From positions 21,976-85,975 of the forward strand of contig JAPYMA010002489.1 in the NCBI GenBank assembly GCA_035041965.1: DNA of 64,000 nt, written 5' to 3'. The DNA is from Anisakis pegreffii (Eukaryota > Nematoda > Chromadorea > Rhabditida > Anisakidae). The position numbers and the translations under genes are program-made. Numbering within the stretch: position 1 is the stretch's first letter; every line of letters starts with the position of its first letter. Below the pieces are notes generated by a model. The model worked only from the letters and a program-made list of their open reading frames with translations, ran no database searches and was not told where the DNA came from. Positions 28,418 to 41,063 of the stretch are shown here, one piece after another.

Positions 28418-31400
28418 AGTGATTTTCATTGTTGATTAGCTTGACTGATCGTTTATTTGTGATCGTTTTTCCTTCTCTGAATATTAGCCTCAGAATTTTT
28501 CTTCATTTTATCCATTTTCGTATTGTTCTTACATGAGTTAAGACTGTTCAAGTTCTGCAATGTACAGTTTTGAATTATCACGTAAATTTAGAGACTTTCA
28601 TATTTGTAATTGACCTAAACTCTTTTGGTGGATAGCTCTCTGGTGGTGGAAATGATTGTTCAAAGCAAAGATAGGATATGATCCTAGAATTGCAGTATTA
28701 GGGATAGGATAGAATCCTAAAATTCGGATTAAAAAACGCAACTTTGACAAATTCTTTCGGACAACAATAGCAACTATTCCATCGATAACCAACAAGTAGG
28801 AGAAATTTCTTCCTCAGATCTCCATGCTTATTATGATTGTTTTTTCTTGAAAGATTGCTCATTCACCTCATCGAAGGGGATGGAACATTGTTGAACGGGA
28901 AGCTTGTCGAATTAAAGCTATCTGATAAGTGAATCCATTCTGAAGCGTTTTATCAACGAGTTTAGATTCTGAACTCGGTAACGCAATGGACAAAATAGCG
29001 CACAAACAATCAGAAATGATCATTTTCGAGCGCAGCCAACAAAAACGATTATTTTCGAATAACGCGACTAAGCAAGTTTACGATCGCAACTTAATTCCAC
29101 TACTCATTGCGGTAGTTGAAAGAGCCTTCAAAAAGGAATAAAAACAATTTAAATGGTAGAAGTTATTCATAAAGATAATATGTCAAATATATCAAAATGA
29201 TTTTATGGTGGAATATAACTCATCTCTTATGATCTTAACGCAGCTGACTGACTAAACACAGCAGCTTTCGTATGTATGTTTGTGTGTTTGTGAGTGTATG
29301 GACGACGGCCGACATTCGAATGAGAATATAATAATAATCACAGTGATTATCATAATACCAACAATTCGATTACATGATTTGAAAATTTATGCATCAAGCA
29401 CTTTCGTGGACCCATTGAAAATATGCGAAGAAATTGAGTTCGTTTTTTTTTCTAGTCTTGGAATACCATGAATACACTAGGCTATTTAGCGCCGATTTAT
29501 TCGGCTATACTGAAGATTAGTCCGTAATGGAATGTTTACTGATGCCATATATTCATCACATATGAGCCCGTATTACTGCTGATATCTCTGCAGATTTCTT
29601 AAAACTTTAGTTTCGTAACACAATTATGCCGCATTCATCCATTTTGTTTCCGAACAATACACCACGGTTGAATTGCTCCGCAATAGTAGAGATTTTCTGA
29701 GGTGAAGTGTGTGTGAAGGTGATCATGCATTGTTTTGAACAGTTACCTTGTATTATCACATAAATGAATTTGTTTTCTTAATGCATATGTAAATTTGTGG
29801 ATGTAACTCATTGTCAGTGTTTGGCCTATTCCTGACGACCATATTCGATCGACATATTGAGTAGGTAATCGAAGATTTAATATTTAAGAAGTATTTAGTC
29901 GACAATTTCTGCAAAAATGAATAGGATTTGGGATCAGTTAGCATGCAAATCAGCTCGTGGATATGAGATGACAGGCGGATAATTCACCAAAATCGATTTG
30001 TGGGAAGAATGATTGCCGAAAATTTTAAGCAATCAAAATTTTTCAGTGGTCCAGATTCCGGAATGGTCATCACTGTGATCATATTGTGAGCAAATTTTGA
30101 ACGAGATTGGTCTATGATGATCTCTCTTATTGTCGTTGTATTGTGTGAAATTTTCAGCATTATTCTGGAAGTGTGTTTTTTCAGTGTTCCTGATAATAAG
30201 AGCTTCTGAGGTTGTGCCGCATTTTTTCAATGAATTATGTAAATTGTTTGAATGAATAATAAATAATCTTTTAAAACGAACGCCTTGTTGAATCAAAGGA
30301 TAACTTCAGCACCATACACTGAACTAATGATATGTCACTAGGAACTGTCCGGTTAATCGATGTTATCTGATAAATTATTGAATTTGATTATTGAATAATA
30401 ATTGATTTTAGGTATCGAAACAATATTTTGAAAATATTGACATTACATTTGAAACTGTCCAGTTGATGAACAATGAACATAATTGAACTTGATTTTTTAG
30501 TGGAGAGTGTTGATTGCGAACGAAGATTTTAATGGATGTGACATGAAAACGCACTGGTATCGCAAAGTTTTGGGCGTGATTTTAGTCATATCTTTCCTTA
30601 AAAAGAAACGATCTTTTTAAATGAGTATGATGTGATCGCAAAAATATTGCTGTTTACAGTATTTGCATTATATTGTACACACCTTGAGACAATGCTTATT
30701 AATTTCGATTTCAAAATGACATTCCGTTTGAAACACTTCAATCAAAGTTGACGTGAATGAGTAATGTTGATTCGTCACGCTTAATGTTTTCCTTTCTGAT
30801 TGTGTGATAAACATCCTCTTTGATTGTTCTTTTTTTTTTCAAAGCGAACAATTTGATCTGATCATGCCAACATCATGCTAATCTGATCATGATCATACCA
30901 CATGTGAACAAATTTTATGCATTGTTTACTTCCAGCTGCAAGTGTCATTCAAATTAGAATCGAAAAAGAAACGCATCAAGCACGGTCTCTGATGAAATAA
31001 TTACTTAGGAATGTGTTTACGGTTGAAAATTGTTTCAAATAAAAATCTTCAACACTGATCTCGTCATACACAAACTGAACTGCCGAATCGAGACTACTAC
31101 TGAAAAAATTCGTTGTATCTGAGCAAAGCAATAACAAATGATTCAGCAGACGTACAACTTACTGAACCCTAAAGTTGCGTGCTTAGTTTACCGATGAAAA
31201 CTAGCGAGTGTATGACAAGACTCTTTGAATACTTTGAAAAAGTGTGAAATTTTTTGAAACTGTAAACCTTGACGAATACTCTGATTCCATGTACTTCACC
31301 GGTTCCCTAGGAGAAGTCAAAAACACGTTTCATCCGAAACATTGGTGGTTTGAAGCCGAAATTTGAAACCAAAACAGTTATCGCTGCTCTTAGACACGCT

Positions 31401-32436
31401 TTCGATTCTTATTTCGAGTTGGTAGATTCCGTGAAAGGCGCTGGTTATCTGAATGCTTAACGCTAGTTGTAAGAAAAATTTTTAAGTGTATTAGTCGCAC
31501 AAACAAAGGTCACTGCGTTACAGTACTTTCATGTGTGTGTGTGTATGTGATCACACGATTTGATCAACACGTCATTCGAAAACATTTTGTATGATACAAC
31601 GGAATATGTCATCTATGATTAAAGATTGTTGCGTCTCTATTGCTGATAGGCAAAATACGATATGAATGGTTGTTGTGTAACCTGTTCCTAATTTGATAAG
31701 AATTCATCAACGCAGTAATTTTGACTGAGCATGTGAAAGAATCTCCATGTGAAACGATAAGATCCAGTGTCGACTTCATGAGCTAAATGCACAATGAAGA
31801 GATAATTTTCGAGCAATTCAATGCTTATGTTTTTCATAAACTAAATGACGACGCTATGGTGAGATGAAGCCTAAGATGGAGGAGTCCAAAGATGGAAAAC
31901 AATGTGATTTTGGATGAATTTGAACGAAAGAAGTTTTATTATTGATGTATCACATGAAAATTTCTGTGGTTTTTGTTCCGTATGGATATAGAAATAAAAT
32001 GCTTTTACGAAATTACGACAAGTTTATGCATGATATAGGAGAGTAGTGAAAGTTTTGAAGTAATACGCGTTGGATGGCCCTTCATTGAAAGGCGTTTCGA
32101 GAGGCGATAGGCGCTTTAAGCGGCCGGACCGATCGACTGTAAATGTGAATACATAAATATTTTTGAAAAGTGACAAAACAAAGTGGTTCACAAGTGTCGG
32201 CAACATCAAATAACGCAAATTTCAATATAATATCACACATTTATTCAGGGGTCGTTTAAGAATTTTTTTTGTTTGGTTGTTTTGTTTTTAGTCTTTGTTT
32301 CTCGTTAATTTTACACTAACCCGAAACTCTGTAATCACTCAAAATATCAGTTATTCTTTCACATTCAAAGCCCTGCAAAACTTCCTCCGCTCCTTCGGTA
32401 CCTCGTCGCCTCGATTTGTTCACTGAACAATGAAAG

Positions 32437-32508
32437 GGATTGCTGCAAAGATATAATTGGAATGTTTAGGTTTGGAAAGATATAATTGAAATGAGGGACT
32501 GCTGCAAA
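32437..32508. repeat. interleaved local duplication
   Basis: AAAGATATAATTG(G/A)AATG occurs at 32447-32464 and 32476-32493. GGGA(T/C)TGCTGCAAA occurs at 32437-32449 and 32495-32508, flanking them. The order of the two motifs is inverted between copies, so this is a rearranged rather than simple tandem duplication. Confidence 0.6.
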
Positions 32509-34803
32509 AACTCAAATGAAATGGAAGAATTGAGAATCTAACATTTCTGTGCATCTGACTTCATCAAGCAGATTGAAATTTATGAACAATATCCCAAAAT
32601 CATTAGGTGAAAAGAATTCGATTGATTTAGTACAAGTCAGTTTTGTGACAGTAAAATTCGGTTGATTTATCCGGATCTTCCGACATTGCTACATACTTTT
32701 GAATACAAGCACTAATTAGTAAACACTTTGTTCCTGTTAAATCACTTGCACAAATTATATGGACTTCCTTATTATTAGTTCACATCAGGTCTTAACTGGT
32801 GGCTGTTTTACAAATGAAGTATTTTTTTCGCACTCTATGAACTCGTCAAAATTCATAAATGTACGAACGAGGTTATGGAATCAATTAGTATCAGGGATTT
32901 TCTGCAATAGATCTAATCGAACACCACATTATTCCAAAACTGTTGCAGATTCATCTAAAGATTCTAATTTTCAATGTGACCCATCGTATTCGTATGAGGT
33001 CATGTCGTATACAATTACTACAGGTTTTACAGCAACACATTGGATAATTGCGCGATGTTATTACTGTTAATACCGTCGTTATTCGTTGTCAGATTTTTCA
33101 GTATTGTTACGATATCGATACCGAATTATAGTGAATGAGTGATTTGTTTTATAGCATTTGATGAATCAAGATAAATCTTTTTTATTGTGAATCGAATGAG
33201 ATATCATAAAGATAAGCAAGCATATCTATCAAATTATGCGGAAAAAGAGATATTTTAGATTAGGTGAGCTGCTTAGCTCCAATAAAATTGTTGTAGCAGT
33301 AGATTGTTCGAGTGAATCAGAAGATCTAGGGAATGGTGAGTGTGACACAGCGAATGCGAATGTGATAAAATTATGCGATTGGTTTCAGAGTGCAGAAGGT
33401 TACAGTGGTGATTTCATAAGATCGCATTAACCTTATCGGATAATGTAATCACCGTCATCATTACACGTAACAAAATGCTCGTTTAATTGCTTGCATCGTC
33501 TTCAGCCACCCAAAAACCCATTCGATTCCAAGATGAATTGAATGTACTCGATATAAATCTGCTGCTGCTGCTGTCGTTGCCTGTTCGTAGATTGATGTAC
33601 ATCTGACCACAATGTAGTACGAGTCAATGACATTAATGAGGGTTGATATTAATACCAATAGATCACTTGTTGGTATTACTGGTGAAGGTTTCGAGTATAC
33701 CAGAAAGAAAAGCATTTGAGGAATAATACTGCTGAAGTATTGCTTTATTCTTACTGATTTATCCGCTTGAAAGATAAATCGGCAAAAACTTTTCGAATAA
33801 GATGATACATTTTCAGGCTGAGATCAGTTTTGTAGTTCAAAACACCAGCAATTCGGCGCTATTCGAATCAAATAATTCAAAAAATTCTTAACTAAAAAAT
33901 TCTGCTATGAATTTACTTTAATGTTAGCATTCAAGTCAGTGGAACATTTAGTGAATGTAAGATGTAAATTCAATAAATTAAGTGAAACATTAATATTCTT
34001 GTCAACGAATCGAAAAGAATAAGATTTGAACCATTCAATGGGAATTTGCGTTAAGCTATTTAAATGTTGCTATTTTTAACTCTCACATAACGAGTCACTG
34101 AAGAAATCACGTGATGAGATAGATGGCATTAAGCAAGAATATTGTCATTTGAGCAGGTGTGAAACTCCTATAAGATATGACCCGATAGCAGATGCGCACA
34201 GAAACAGTCCGGTATAAATTACTTTATTACATAATATATGCAAATTATATCTTGTAACACTAAACAACAAACAATTAGTCGTAATTGGATGCAATATTGT
34301 GGTTGTTTTTCTTACCTACCCACTATTCGAGGGAATTTTAAAGTAGCATTGCATTTGAATTTTATTGAATTAGCCGACTCTTGCAAAGGCCGTAGTTTTT
34401 CGTGTTGTAGTTTTCTCTACGTAGATCAAACAACCTCAAATGGTGGCTTGCATGTCAAGCAAATCAGTGTAAAGCTACTGAATTGCTGGAATAATGGAAT
34501 GGTCATCAGTAATGACATTCTCGCAATATCTTTACCACCTTAATCTGATCTCATTTGTGGTTTCGTGAAGAATGTTAAATCTCTCAGTTAAAATAACCTG
34601 AATTAGGTTCTCAAAGACTGAGTTTGAATTTTGAAGGAATTCGAAAATCCATGAATTCTAATCAAGCTTGCATGTTGACTTTAGACTATAAATAGGCCTA
34701 ATTTTTTGAGCTGATTTAAATTTTTTGATTTGGCAGCACTTTCCAATGTTCCTAATCGTGGTCGCATAAAACCGCATTCTGCTCATTTTCTGTTTCATTC
34801 GCC

Positions 34804-35132
34804 CAATGGTTCTCATGCGGTCGACTTCGTGTGGCAAATCGCCATTCTTAAGCCATATGACAGATCATCATTCCATCCAATAAGTCGTGGGACCGCAATC
34901 TTTTGTCTTCCCTGACAAGTTACCACGTCTTGGCCATAAACCAGAAGAAAATCATGAAACGCAACGAAGGTTTCTGCCAGAAACCCGTTCATGACATCAA
35001 CGGAAGCATATCCTTGGATCACATCATAATTTGAAGAGGTTATTGAATATTTGCGGAGAAAATACGAAGAAAAGTCCATCAGCGATGGTTGATCAACCCA
35101 TTCAACTCCTTTCTTTTATCAGAACCATTAAT
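34804..35132. mobile_element. possible TIR-flanked element related to the hAT-like MITE
   Basis: The left end CCAATGGTTCTCAT is identical over 14 bases to both terminal repeats of the MITE at 53305-53443. About 310 bp further on, ATCAGAACCATTAA is an imperfect inverted copy (11 of the first 12 bases). The interior does not resemble the 53-kb copy, and no clear 8-bp target duplication flanks the pair. The interior is richer in G+C than its surroundings and contains an 88-residue minus-strand open frame (35079 to 34813) that I do not recognise. It may be a fragment of a transposase or simply an accidental ORF. Confidence 0.3.
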
Positions 35133-36318
35133 TCAGAACATATTTCTATCATAAGATAAACTTAAAGAGATACTGAGTTTCGTTGAATATTTAATTACGA
35201 ATTCAAAAATTATAAAAAATTAATTATTCGAACATAGAAATGGTAACAACGGCACCAACAATGAACAAACAAGCAATATTATCTTGTCAACAGCAAGGTA
35301 TTTAGATGATTTTAGAATTGAACAGGATTGATTTCCAATGAGATCGGGACAAAAGAATTTCATATAGCTGGATCCGAGGGTTTATGTGATGTAGCGATCA
35401 GATTTTAGTTAAAATTAAATATTTAAAGGCTTTTCGTGAAGTGATGATCAGTGATGCATAGAGTCCATTTACAATAAGTTTGAAACATTTACTCATTATG
35501 ACTTGAGGAACTGAGAAATCGAATGAGAAATTAACTGGAAACCTTGTGATTAACGTTGATATTTATGAACAAATTACCAGAAACAACGCCGAATGATTAG
35601 AATACTTACAACTTGAAGAACTGATATCAGAAAAGCCGAAAAATCTAGTCGAGCAGAAACCTGAGTGGAGCACGTCGATTCGCTAATCGCTAACGGCAAA
35701 TGAAAATACAGGCAATAGTTATTATTCGAAATTACAACTTCAACAGTTTTGGAAGAATTAAATGAAACGATCAAATTAACAAAGTTCTAATAAGACAAGA
35801 ACAATAGATAAGATACAACGCAATACAACATTAACTTTGCTTATTTTATAACTGAAAAATCGCACGTGAACAACAATATGAATAATTGCCTAACTAAGAA
35901 GTTGTTGGCTGAAATTATTGAAAGTCAAAAGTATACGGCAGTAAATATGCGGAAAAAATACATTAGTAATTTCAATCTGTTAGCAATTTTTACTTAATAC
36001 AAAAACAAAGAGAATGAATTCTTCGTGAGACAGTACGAAATATCAATGGAACGTTGTTGAAGTTGAGCAGTAGTACATATGAAAATGGAATGTTGAATTA
36101 ATTTGAATACTTTCAAAGAATACAATTCGTTTCGCACAAAACATCATGTCGATAGCTAACAAGAAGCACTTCATTCAACTTCCTGTTTGATTTCGATCAC
36201 TATGGAGGCTGCATACTTTTTTTCAGTGAAGTAGTACGGCTGATTCGTGAACAGTGTTCATAACCGTCGCTCTTTTGCCACGTTTACACACATTTTTTTT
36301 TGATATTTTTGGGTTTAG

Positions 36319-39074
36319 CTATAGGCTAGGTATTCGCCTCGAATGATTTTCAATAACATTTCCAGTGGACATCATACACGAATTCGAACGTCGTGTCATG
36401 AATTGAATCGCTACAAAACTATTGTCAGCGATTTGCGATGCCCACGATGGGATCACTTCGTATTCTTCTCGACCCGGTTGTGCGATCACCGTCGAATGTC
36501 GTAGTTGAACTCGACGAAGCGACCGCAATCCTTTGACTGGATCGTCGGTTCGAAGCGCTTCACCCAGATTCCACTCGACCGGTGGCGGTTCGGTGGTTTC
36601 GTTCGGTGACGATAGCCATTGATGATGCTCACGTTCGAATGCCTGCAACACGAAAGGTGTTTATTCGATTGCAGGTACGATACGATTTGTGAATGAGAAG
36701 TTTCGATTGAAAGCATGATGAGGGAACTCGAATTCACATCAAAGAAATGAGAGTTAAGCTTCTTGGAGAAATTTTTTGCAGGCATTTAAAGACGTTTGAA
36801 TAGGAACACGTGAATTCGGTACGAAGAGGCAAATGAATTGATTCGGAAATGAAAAGTGTAATAAGTAGAACAAAATGACGATGGAGAACTTTACACGAAA
36901 AAAGCAAACCTTGATGAGATTGATTAGTCCGAATGTGGTAAAGTCTGTACTCATTCCTTCAAAATCAATTTCTTTCGGTAGCCTTTTTTGCATTTCCCAT
37001 CGCATCAATGTTCGATACGTGATACCAGGTAAATGCTTTGGTACACACCACCTCAACGCGATCACATCGCAATGCCTCATTGAGGCGAGAACCTGTAATT
37101 GGATGGATGATTTGGGTGAATATCGTGCCAGCAACACAAAAAAATCACCCATTCTGCTTTGTTCAAGCGTGTGCAGGCTTGAGTTCGATCAGTGATTAAA
37201 GCTTGATAATTGTTACGATCACTTCTGATGAATCATGCTTAAGCGTCAATTTAAGCTTTTCGTGAAACGGCGGTGCTTTCAGATAGGAATCGAAATTTTT
37301 CATTTTATACACATTCTCACAAATTAAAGGCAAGCATCACACCATAATATATTCTATATTAGACTTCATAATGATGCATCTATCATCATCATCGGACATA
37401 AGCATTAATAAGAATATTTTTTCAACAGAGACTCATCTGTAACGTTAATCATCTATTAGTATCTTCTTTCAGTTGTTCAGAGTTCGTTCTTAGAAATCAT
37501 AATTTTTTGTCTAAAAACTAGAAAATGACACGTGCAGTTAAATGTCAAGCAAACGAACGTTTTGAATGTCATATGAGAGCTGTAAATGTCACGAAATAAA
37601 TAATGAAAATTTTAATACACTTGATGTAAAATACGGTGTAAAACTTCGGTGTAAAATACGCGAAAAAATTTATGTATTGAAAAAAGTTTAACTTCTGAAG
37701 TGAGAATGTCTTTTAGTTCTGAACATTTACCTCATCACTGAGTACAGCTCGAACGAATTCACTCTCGTTGACACCTAATTTCACACATTTCGACTTTTTA
37801 AATAACGAGCAAAGCGATTCAAATGAAAGATCAATTTTGCAGTGATCAAAAAATAAGCCACTTCTGCAATGAACATTAGATTACTTCAGAAGAAAGCATC
37901 AAAATTTAAAATAAGATTCAGAAAATTCTATCCTCATTACGATTAGAATCATCAACAATGTTGCAGTGTTGTTATGTTATTGTTATGATTATCAATTGTT
38001 ATCAACAATATTATTGTTATGATTATCAGCATTACTATCAATGATATGATTATTATCCAAGGAATAAGCAGCGCATTACGTTGGCTCCAATATGGGCAGC
38101 AATTGCTTCAAAGCGAAATCATCCAGCACAATATGACGGAATGTCACATCACCACTTGCAATCACTGCGCGACATTTATCACTGATCAATTCCAAGAACG
38201 ATGGAGTCAACTTTGAAATCGCTGAAATTACTCGACATTTTCAAATATTGATAGTTAAAGTATAAATTTTCATCATTTCTAGCAATCCTGCAGATATCCA
38301 ACTTTTTTAATTCAATGATATTCGTAGATCACTCGATCCTCTTTCATAAAATTAGAGCAAATATAGATCCAATCAGCAATATTTTCGCAAAATATTCATA
38401 AAATTTGAACTATTTCCTGTTTCGTTAGGAAATTCGTAATTCTGAACATGTAAAAACTCACAATCAAACGAGTCGTCTTCAGTGCCCATGAACTCGGTCT
38501 TTTTCAGGCATGCATGAGTACCAAATAATTCGAGACATTTGAATTCCAAACGCAGTTGGCGAACCCAACCCGGTTCGCGAACTGATTCAATACTGAAAGC
38601 AGCAAACTCTCATAGCATGAATCGCTCGTGATGAACTAACTAGACAGGACTGAATGTGTTGCATCTGGAGAGAGATCACAAAAAACAATTTATTACGGTA
38701 ATTTTGATACGGTTCTGAAATTTCAGTGAAACTAACAAGTGATATTGAAAACTTCAAAAATACTTCAACCATTAAGGAGTGTCAGATGAAACGAATCCAA
38801 AATGTCAAATATCCAACTGTGAAAGCGAACAAATTCGAGAAATGAAATGAACGAACATTAAATCGTCTAAATGCGGTCGTTCAAAATCGTTTACGTGATC
38901 ACATAAAAATTTATGAATATGTTTACAAATCAGATGACATTTCGAAATGTCTTGATAGGATAAATGCTTAAAGATGTTTCGTAGCACGCTATTCGGTAAG
39001 TGTTCACAATGCTCATTTTCGGCGGCTTTCTCCTTTGCCACCACATTTTCATCCAATCCGAACGTTGGTTTCAT
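36319..39074 (-). CDS. F-box protein B, six exons
   Basis: This is a probable SCF substrate receptor and a paralogue of the F-box gene at 23836-28417. Model exons (minus) are 39074-38857, 38592-38462, 38221-38080, 37863-37731, 37092-36910 and 36642-36319, giving 376 residues. Every join keeps frame, with phases 2,1,2,0,0 as in gene A. The F-box spans about residues 24-64 (EHLPNSVLRNIFKHLSYQDI). Exon 3 (ending FALKQLLPILEP) lines up with exon 3 of gene A. Exon 4 matches at its end (CVKLGVNESEF against HKLNLELSQFD), and exon 5 contains YRTLMRWEMQKRLP where A has YRTLTDRTLNRWAT. The last exon is Arg-rich and more divergent. The start is the ATG about 24 codons before the F-box. The exon 1 donor (AAT|GTTCGT) is non-consensus beyond GT and was fixed by phase. 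Substrate and regulation are unknown. Confidence 0.78.
37977..38028. repeat. 18-bp direct repeat in F-box B intron 3
   Basis: TTATTGTTATGATTATCA occurs at 37977-37994 and again, identically, at 38011-38028, inside the intron between exons 3 and 4 of F-box gene B. The repeat probably arose by slippage. Confidence 0.75.
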
Positions 39075-40991
39075 TCAAGTTTCTATCTTGTTCTACTGAA
39101 ATTTCATTTGAGACGATAATTTTAGCAATGTATTCACGATAGTGATAATAATAACAGTTTATAATGATCATAACGATGACAATGAAAATAAGAATTATTG
39201 CCATACTATCGTGTAAATATCACAATAGATTCACTGCCATAGTCACAGCTAAAGTTAATGTCAAATGCATTGATAAGTTATAGGAATACATCTGAATGAA
39301 TCATTTTCCACATTATTCACATATGGTTAGTTTTTTTTGGTTGAAGAAGAGTTTCATAGCATTTGAAATTACAAATGAATTCGTATTCAACAGATTAATT
39401 GTGATGAAAGAAGTGGTTAGTCGCATTCAGAAATTAAATAGCAATGTTCGTGATTTCGCACATTAAACTTTTTAAGCGTCCAACCGCTCCAAAGCACGTT
39501 GAATATAACTTGTGACAGATTTACGACAAGAATCTTAAAATTCCATGCTACTTTCAAATTTTGCTTTTTAAATAATTTAGCTATACAATACTGACAGATA
39601 CCCTAATTATCAGTGCCCAACAAATTAGCGATAATATTAATGATAACAATGAAGATGACGAAATCAATAATCAAATTGTACTTATAGTAGTAAGTAATAG
39701 GAAATATTCTGAACGTCTCTGAATTTTTTCGAAAGTTCGAACTTCTCTAGCAGTATAATAATTAGTAACTGTGATTAAGTATAATAGAAATGAACAATAA
39801 AGATCTCGGCACATAGATCAATCACACACACACATACATTTTTTGCCGCATTCACCTGCAACACTTCAGCTGATCCAACTGAACAGATTAAAGCAAAGTT
39901 GAATCAGTTCACTAAACATAAAACTATGAGGAAGTGCATCTCGGATGTTAGCCACTCCAAACAGAATCTCATGCACGACAGCAAATTCAAATCAAATTTT
40001 CACAAGAATGAGTATGTGAATTAATCACAAGTATACTAACAATAAGCTAAGTCAATGTGCTGCATATGAGGCAAAGCAGTTCGAACTTTATTGATAGTGT
40101 GTGTGTGTCTGGAAAGGAAGCATATTGGAAATTAAACGAAACATATTCATTTTTATTCGCCTCCAATTCAGTACTTCGACAATCGATTAAGTGGCGACAT
40201 TTTTCGCCTCTTATCGGTTGAACGAATATGCAATCGTTGAAAAACTCTCCAAAAATTTCAGTGTTGAAGAATGGTTTCACTTGATTATAATGATGATAGG
40301 TGATGATTTTGAAATTTGCACGGAACATAAAGTTTTATTCATCTGCTAATGAGGTGGTGTCTGATTTGCTAGAGCGTTTTAAGTTTTAAAAGACGATCGC
40401 TTGGTTGCAAAATGAGAATTAAGTTGACAGAAAACGCTGTTGCACTATTGCTTTTTAAAAAGACAGACGAAGAGATTGAAATGGGTAATGGGTGCAGCGA
40501 TTAGCGTAAACACTGAATAAAATTATCAAGGGCAATTACCAACCTGAATGCAGCAGTTCCAACTTCGACCCGTTATGTTTTGTGATCAATTCACAGTGGT
40601 ATTGTACAAATATTGTTGTAATTATTGCAAAATTATTGCAATTATCGGTTGTACTTGAAAATTCAAATGTGCTTGAAAAATTAATCGTGAAATAACCCTG
40701 AAAAAGTATTCTATTGTAGTTGATCTCAGTTATCATAAAGCTATTATCAGCTTATCGATCTCAGTTCGATAAGCGAATAAATAGAAATGATTATATGAGT
40801 AGTACTAGAATTATTGTGACTGATAGTAGTGAATGCAACAGTAACTATGATCGCAATACTGACAAAAACCCAGAAACGCATGAGATTGCAATATGACAAC
40901 AAATAAAACTGAGGCATGAATACAGAGGAAAATAACATATTATAACCACACTATCGAGGAAATTGCTACATCACTCCATTTAGAGTAAAAG

Positions 40992-41063
40992 TATAGCCTG
41001 CCTGCTGCCTCAGGCTCAGTAAAAATAACGTCATTGATGGTGCTGAGCCTAAGGCAGCCTATA
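40992..41063. repeat. foldback (inverted repeat) element
   Basis: The arm GCTGCCTCAGGCTCAG at 41004-41019 is matched at 15 of 16 positions by the reverse complement of CTGAGCCTAAGGCAGC at 41043-41058. The outer ends read TATAG (40992) and CTATA (41059-41063). The loop is 23 bases. The arms are GC-rich in very AT-rich surroundings. It could be a small foldback transposon or a structured RNA; it has no coding capacity. Confidence 0.6.

Larger units (their letters stand above)
28418..36318. other. intergenic region between convergent F-box genes
   Basis: No gene could be modelled between the two facing F-box genes. Short open frames at 32759-33070, 33236-33430 and 34238-34543 (+) have no recognisable domain and no phase-matched partners. 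The segment holds a local duplication at 32437-32508, a CTG run at 33559-33573 and a possible TIR-flanked element at 34804-35132. Confidence 0.5.
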
